Source of the DNA: KBS-96 sp963722585
GTDB taxonomy: Bacteria > Acidobacteriota > Terriglobia > Bryobacterales > Bryobacteraceae
Length of the DNA: 64,000 nucleotides
Reading direction: 5' to 3'
Assembly (NCBI GenBank): GCA_963722585.1
Contig: CAVRNU010000050.1
Coordinates: 56,367-120,366 of the forward strand
Part shown: positions 60,082 through 64,000 of the stretch, in pieces
How positions within the stretch are numbered: position 1 is the first letter of the stretch
Layout of the letters: each line of letters opens with the position of its first letter
The notes under the pieces: generated by a model
What the model saw: only the letters and a program-made list of their open reading frames with translations
Told to the model about the DNA's origin: nothing
Databases searched by the model: none
Translations under genes and position numbers: made by a program

Positions 60082-61428
60082 CTACTGCACGTCAGGCGGG
60101 CGGCACACGCTCTCGCCGGCTAAGCTGTTTGGCCCAGCACGAGTCACCAGTACGTCCACGTACTTACCCACCAGCGTTCGCCCATTCGACGGCTCTGGAA
60201 GCTCGGCATTGGTGAAGTTTACCGTCTTGTTCTGTGCAGTACGGCCAATCCATTGTCGAGTAGCCTTGTTATACCCCTCCACTAGCGCTTCGTCCGTTTT
60301 GCCTACGTGCCTCGCGTTGCGGCGCAGCTGTATCAGTCGCTGCTTCTCCTGCACGACCATAAGCCGCCGCGTTTTTTCCTCGTCCGCAATCTGGTCATCA
60401 TACTCTAAAGCCGCCGTGTTCGGGCGCTTCGAATACTTGAAGATGAACGTGGAATCGTACTCAACCGCATCGAGCAGGGCCAGTGTCTCCTCGAAATCCC
60501 GTAAAGTTTCGCCCGGAAATCCGACAATAATGTCCGTCGTGATTGCGATGTCCCGTTTTGCGCCCTTCATCCATTCGATTCGACGCATATACTCGTCGCG
60601 AGTATACTGGCGCTCCATCGCCGCGAGCACCGTCGAGGAACCCGATTGCACCGGAAGATGAACGTGATTGCATAACGTCGGGTTTTCGTCGATTGCGTTG
60701 ACGATCTCTTTAACAAAATCGCGCGGATGCGATGTCGTGAACCGCACGCGCCGCATGCCCTCTACCTCGCCGACCCGCGCCAGAAGACGCGCAAAGTCCC
60801 AAGCAGCGGGCGACGGATCGCGATAGCTATTTACGTTCTGACCCAGCAACTGAACTTCGGAATAGCCGTTTTCAGCTAATCGCTGCACTTCACGCATCAC
60901 GCTCTCACTGGTGCGGCTCCGCTCCGGTCCCCGGGTAAAGGGCACAACACAATACGCGCAGCTCTTGTCGCAGCCCTCGATGATGGTGACATACGCGCGA
61001 TGCGGATTATCGCGCCGCGTAAACGGCGTGTCGAATGTTTCGTCTGTATCGAGACTCAGGCCCGTGACGCGCCGGTTGCCGGCTTCCAGTTGAACCAGCA
61101 TTTCCGGAAGCTTGGTGTAGCTGGCGGAACCCGCGACCAGGCTCACGTGAGGGGCACGCTCGAAAATTCGCTCGCCTTCTTGCTGCGCCACGCAACCCAG
61201 TACTCCGAAAACCTTGCCCTTGCCTGCCTCTTTCTTGAACTGCTGCAGACGGCTGAAGACTTTTTGTTCCGCTTTGTCGCGTATGCTGCACGTGTTGTAT
61301 AAAACCAGTTCTGCTTCTTCCGGCTTCTCGACTTGGGAGTAACCCCGCTCAAGCAGCGTCCCCGCCACTTTTTCGGAGTCGTGGGCATTCATTTGGCAGC
61401 CGAACGTTTCTATGTAGAACGTTTTCAT
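60082..61428 (-). CDS. miaB: tRNA-2-methylthio-N6-dimethylallyladenosine synthase
   Basis: A 448-residue protein from the ATG at 61428 (MKTFYIETFGCQMNAHDSEK). The N-terminal UPF0004 domain has three cluster Cys (GCQMN, YNTCSIRDKA, LGCVAQQEGE); the radical-SAM domain has GCDKSCAYCVVPFTRG and VQLLGQNVNSY; a TRAM domain closes the protein. It methylthiolates i6A37 of tRNAs. Order and domain set are standard for MiaB. Confidence 0.95.
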   Translation of the reverse strand: MKTFYIETFGCQMNAHDSEKVAGTLLERGYSQVEKPEEAELVLYNTCSIRDKAEQKVFSRLQQFKKEAGKGKVFGVLGCVAQQEGERIFERAPHVSLVAGSASYTKLPEMLVQLEAGNRRVTGLSLDTDETFDTPFTRRDNPHRAYVTIIEGCDKSCAYCVVPFTRGPERSRTSESVMREVQRLAENGYSEVQLLGQNVNSYRDPSPAAWDFARLLARVGEVEGMRRVRFTTSHPRDFVKEIVNAIDENPTLCNHVHLPVQSGSSTVLAAMERQYTRDEYMRRIEWMKGAKRDIAITTDIIVGFPGETLRDFEETLALLDAVEYDSTFIFKYSKRPNTAALEYDDQIADEEKTRRLMVVQEKQRLIQLRRNARHVGKTDEALVEGYNKATRQWIGRTAQNKTVNFTNAELPEPSNGRTLVGKYVDVLVTRAGPNSLAGESVCRPPDVQ

Positions 61429-61448
61429 GTGCCGCTCTTCGATCCCCG

Positions 61449-61631
61449 CTATCCATGCAGGAAGTGCATCACCCAGCCAATTCCGAATAACGCCGCCATG
61501 AAGTACGCAAAACACTGCAGTCCGTACCGCAGCCGCTCGTGATCGGTTTTCTTGGTCACAACGCCCAAAACCGCCGACGACACCAGCGCAAACAATACCG
61601 ACATCTCAAAATGACTTAAGTTAAGTTTCAC
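61449..61631 (-). CDS. Small membrane protein, 60 residues
   Basis: From a GTG at 61631 with AAGGA about 11 bases upstream. Two hydrophobic helices (MSVLFALVSSAVLGVV and FAYFMAALFGIGWVMHFLHG) flank a short charged loop (TKKTDHERLRYG). I recognise no family. It lies between the DUF6677-like membrane gene, 7 bp upstream, and miaB, and may belong to the same operon. Confidence 0.65.
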   Translation of the reverse strand: MKLNLSHFEMSVLFALVSSAVLGVVTKKTDHERLRYGLQCFAYFMAALFGIGWVMHFLHG

Positions 61632-61638
61632 CGATTTG

Positions 61639-62058
61639 CTATTCCTTCTTGCCGGTCGCGATTTCCCAGGCATCCACAATTCCGAGAATGTTCAGCAGCC
61701 CGGCAGCGACAATTAGCTTCGAACCGTAATCGTGAACATGTCCCGCGACGTCCGGCTGCGAATACCCAAGCCAAACTGTGAGCAAATAAAGAAGGCCGCT
61801 TGCCAGGTCGCCGGCGAAACCGCCCCATTGAATCGCGGTTGTCAACAGGTCGCCGCCATGGGGTTGGAACATAGGCCCGCGCATCAGGATTCCAACGACA
61901 AATGTCAGAACAACCGCCGCAAGAATGATCGCGCCGCGCCCTCGCCGGTTTAGGAGGAAATGACCGCTGCCCGGGATGAGCCAGGAGGCCATTCCGATCA
62001 ATAGAGGCGACCGGGCGGGTGCGGGGACAGAACTATCCTGGGGCGTAGCTGTAGCCAT
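61639..62058 (-). CDS. DUF6677-like membrane protein
   Basis: A 139-residue protein. After a Pro/Ala-rich N-terminus there are hydrophobic helices (LLIGMASWLIPGSGHFLLNR, AIILAAVVLTFVVGILMRGP, ASGLLYLLTVWLGYSQ, IVAAGLLNILGIVDAWEI). The 'WLIPGSGHF' turn is common in TM2-like and DUF6677 proteins. Function unknown. Confidence 0.7.
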   Translation of the reverse strand: MATATPQDSSVPAPARSPLLIGMASWLIPGSGHFLLNRRGRGAIILAAVVLTFVVGILMRGPMFQPHGGDLLTTAIQWGGFAGDLASGLLYLLTVWLGYSQPDVAGHVHDYGSKLIVAAGLLNILGIVDAWEIATGKKE

Positions 62059-62162
62059 TACTTAGAGTTTACCTTCATGCGTCTTAACCTAGCGGAGATC
62101 GCTCCCGAAAAAACGCTCCTTGCAGTCGCGGCTCAGATTCAGATCGCAGGCTCATGCGGGCT

Positions 62163-63158
62163 TTATTCCCCGCGCCCGCAGCGCGGTGGTTGGCTCACCA
62201 GCGCTTCGAGCGTTGCTTGCACCTTCGCCGCCCCGCCAGGCGGAAGAATCAGGTAGCGGCACTTACCGCCCGGAGCCGCCGTGAACACTGTCGTGTTCCT
62301 GGGCCCCAGCATGACGGTTCCCGGCGCCGACAGATCGAAGTACCCGCGGTCGGGCCGGATTGCGTACAGCACGGCCGTCGGGTCCCAGCTCGGCCGGTCT
62401 TCCCCGTTGGGCAAAAAAATGCGATATGCCTCGGCAATCGGATGATTCGGCGTGTAGCTGAAATCTTCGACCACGCTCTCGTGCGTGAATTTCACCTGCA
62501 AGCCCACCTCGAATCCGCTAAATACCAAGGGCGTTGGCCAGTGCGCAAATACATATCGCGCCGAATCCGGGTCGGTGTATACGTTGTACTCCGCCTCCGG
62601 CTTTTGAAAGTTCCCAGCCATCAGCGCGAGCAGCTTAATTTTCTTGTTAATGAGTTCCGCGCCACCTTCCGCCTGAAGCAACCGGGCGAGATTGGTGCTA
62701 AATCCAATCTGGGCAATGACCACCGAATGGTCGGGCTGGGCTCGAAGAACCTTCGTCAACACCGTAACTGCGTCGGGCACTTGCGTTCCGGGCTGAATCC
62801 GGTGGCGATAAATGTAGTTTCCCCCCGAATCCCGCCTCTCTGCCGGTTCGCTCAGGTAAGCCGAATCCTGCGGAGTCTTGCCGCCGCGAACTATGCCAAT
62901 CGGAATATCCGGCCGGCCATAGAACGTATCGACAAGGTCAACATAGGGAGCCGCCCACTTATCATCTTTGGTAATGGTCACCGCAAGCAGTCTTACCTCG
63001 CCCCGGCTCTCGAGCGAGTGAATCAGCCCCAACGCTAAAGCATCGTCGATATCGTTTCCTATATCGGTGTCAAGAATCAGTCGAAGCGGCTCGGCGGCCC
63101 AGGCATAGCAGATCGGGCAGGCTACTATCAGCGCAACTACCCGAATCCACGCACGCAT
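62163..63158 (-). CDS. Inosine/uridine-preferring nucleoside hydrolase, exported
   Basis: A 331-residue protein from the ATG at 63158, which opens a signal peptide (MRAWIRVVALIVACPICYAW, then AAEP). The catalytic calcium motif is LILDTDIGNDIDDALALG (family DTDxGxDD), with later LLALMAGNFQKPEAEYNVY and a His near KFTHESVVEDFSY. It hydrolyses the N-glycosidic bond of nucleosides, here in the periplasm. Upstream in-frame codons run through insertion-element repeats and are not part of the gene. Confidence 0.9.
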   Translation of the reverse strand: MRAWIRVVALIVACPICYAWAAEPLRLILDTDIGNDIDDALALGLIHSLESRGEVRLLAVTITKDDKWAAPYVDLVDTFYGRPDIPIGIVRGGKTPQDSAYLSEPAERRDSGGNYIYRHRIQPGTQVPDAVTVLTKVLRAQPDHSVVIAQIGFSTNLARLLQAEGGAELINKKIKLLALMAGNFQKPEAEYNVYTDPDSARYVFAHWPTPLVFSGFEVGLQVKFTHESVVEDFSYTPNHPIAEAYRIFLPNGEDRPSWDPTAVLYAIRPDRGYFDLSAPGTVMLGPRNTTVFTAAPGGKCRYLILPPGGAAKVQATLEALVSQPPRCGRGE

Positions 63159-63195
63159 GCTACGGCGAATCGTAACACGAGAAGGAATCGGGCAG

Positions 63196-63302
63196 CATTT
63201 TCCAATCCAGGAATAAGCCTGAAAATGAGATTTCATTCCAATACAGCCTGAGCCCGAAATTGGCGTTTCATTCCAATACAAGATGAGCCCAAACTGAGTG
63301 CG
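63196..63302. repeat. Three tandem 35-bp repeats, likely an insertion-element end
   Basis: Copies at 63231-63265 and 63266-63302 share TTTCATTCCAATACA and GAGCCC; a more diverged one lies at 63196-63230 (TTTCCAATCCAG, AAGCCTGAAA). A 35-bp period of short conserved boxes is typical of multiple transposase-binding sites at an IS terminus, and a transposase remnant lies next to it. Confidence 0.55.
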
Positions 63303-63456
63303 CATCAAGCCATGCTTCAAGGTCTCCTTTCAAATAGAAATCGATCCGGTTTGAGCCGGGATGGGGCTGCGGGGCAAGGGCGGCAATTGAGCGCCTTGCC
63401 CTGCTCCCAGCAATGTAGAAAACCCAACGGAGAATGGGCTCGGCTGAGTTCGCCTT

Positions 63457-63890
63457 TCACTGTCTGGCTCGACGGCTCTGCGCCAGCAGCATTTCTTTGG
63501 CACTCTGCATCTGCCGGGCTGCTTCGGTATCCGAGACCTGGCGCGCCAGCCGTTGCAGCGCTGCGGCAGTAATGCCCGACTTCAGGTACCTCTCCCAGTT
63601 CGGTAGCGAGCTCAATTTTTCGAAGCGTGTGCGGTAGTCCTCTGCCGGATAGACCCTTTTCCGAGGGCCTCGTTCCAAAGTCTTGACTTGCGCCAGCCGA
63701 ACGGCCGGTGATAGTTCACGTAGGGGTTGAAGTGCTTGGTAAAGAACTTTTGGAACGCTTCGGCATGCTGGGCGTCGATTGCTCGATAACCGATCTGCTT
63801 GCGCACCACTCGGCAATGGTCTCCACACAACCGTTCAGGCTCATCTTGTGCTGGACAATTCTCGCGTTTGACATCGATCCCCGCCATGCT
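63457..63890 (-). pseudogene. Transposase remnant (rve/integrase-core type), C-terminal part, frameshifted
   Basis: Reading the minus strand, VVRKQIGYRAIDAQHAEAFQ and FFTKHFNPYVNYHRPFGW lie in one frame and RKRVYPAEDYRTRFEKLSSL and NWERYLKSGITAAALQRLAR in another, joined near 63670. Together they resemble the C-terminal third of acidobacterial rve-domain transposases ('DAxHAxxFxxF..xHxNPYxNxHRP'). The catalytic N-terminal part is absent. The remnant lies between the tandem repeats and tRNA-Leu. Confidence 0.65.
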
Positions 63891-63917
63891 CCACGATAGA
63901 GGTTATCCCCATCTCAT

Positions 63918-64000
63918 GCGGATGTGGCGGAATTGGCAGACGCGCTAGATTCAGGTTCTAGTTCTCGCAAGGGAGTGGAGGTTCAAGTCCTCTCATCCGC
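63918..64000 (+). tRNA. tRNA-Leu (CAG)
   Basis: The 83-base cloverleaf starts GCGGATG and ends CATCCGC, a perfect 7-bp acceptor stem. The anticodon arm CTAGA, loop TTCAGGT, TCTAG gives anticodon CAG. A long variable arm (TTCTCGCAAGGGA region) marks it as a class II tRNA, and the T arm is GGAGGTTCAAGTCCTC-like. The window ends at the last acceptor base, so the discriminator base lies outside. Confidence 0.96.

Overview
The window is high-GC bacterial DNA. Gene content and style suggest Acidobacteriota, most likely a Solibacter/Bryobacter-like soil lineage: many Tat-exported enzymes, CRTAC1-type FG-GAP proteins, DUF-type membrane proteins, an ECF42-like sigma factor and many NtrC-type two-component systems. 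This placement is inference; there is no rRNA in the window.

Layout. 1-2.8 kb: signal transduction (a partial PAS kinase, a soluble histidine kinase, an NtrC-type regulator). 3-9.1 kb: exported and metabolic enzymes (CocE/NonD hydrolase, M16 peptidase, Tat-exported enolase-superfamily enzyme). 9.15-10.58 kb: a complete insertion sequence with perfect ends and a 5-bp target duplication. 10.6-12.9 kb: a sugar-oxidoreductase pair (gluconate-2-dehydrogenase subunit-3-like plus GMC flavoprotein). 13-20.4 kb: an ankyrin protein, rlmH and a czcCBA-type metal efflux operon, with a kinase/LuxR-regulator pair divergent from it. 22.6-29.8 kb: CRTAC1-like protein, UDP-glucose dehydrogenase, lysS with a LolC/E-type permease, a collapsed glycosyltransferase and an exported unknown.

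29.9-41.2 kb is the most interesting region. It holds a type I-G (formerly I-U) CRISPR-Cas locus on the minus strand: csb1 (cas7), csb2 (cas5/6), cas3, a small Cas8-like gene, cas2, a cas4-cas1 fusion, then an array of 17 identical 36-bp repeats with 16 spacers. Upstream of csb1 sit a 40-codon Arg-rich mini-ORF with a near-ideal ribosome-binding site and a set of decayed CRISPR-like repeats. These are arranged in two opposing groups around 36-bp pseudo-spacers, a layout that recalls CreA/CreR-type crRNA-like regulators. cas3 and cas4-cas1 each carry an apparent single-base frameshift.

41.2-49.3 kb: an aldo/keto reductase, then a compact histidine operon (hisI-G-D-C-HAD-hisB-H-F-A). It is preceded by a 16-residue leader peptide with five histidines and a terminator hairpin, a classic transcription attenuator. 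The operon lacks hisE and a recognised histidinol phosphatase; the embedded HAD gene is the obvious candidate for the latter. 49.5-55.3 kb: a membrane-fusion protein, two ABC ATPases, a 72-residue membrane peptide, an NtrC-type regulator with a GAFTDA variant and its kinase, with no permease. 55.4-63.2 kb: lipA, a DGPF protein with ECF sigma factor, a Tat-exported bicupin, bifunctional nuclease, miaB, small membrane proteins and a nucleoside hydrolase. The window ends with a transposase remnant beside a tRNA-Leu(CAG) gene.

Single-base, mostly homopolymer-length frame breaks recur in at least four otherwise good genes. Some or all may be sequencing errors, so every statement about inactivation carries that caveat.
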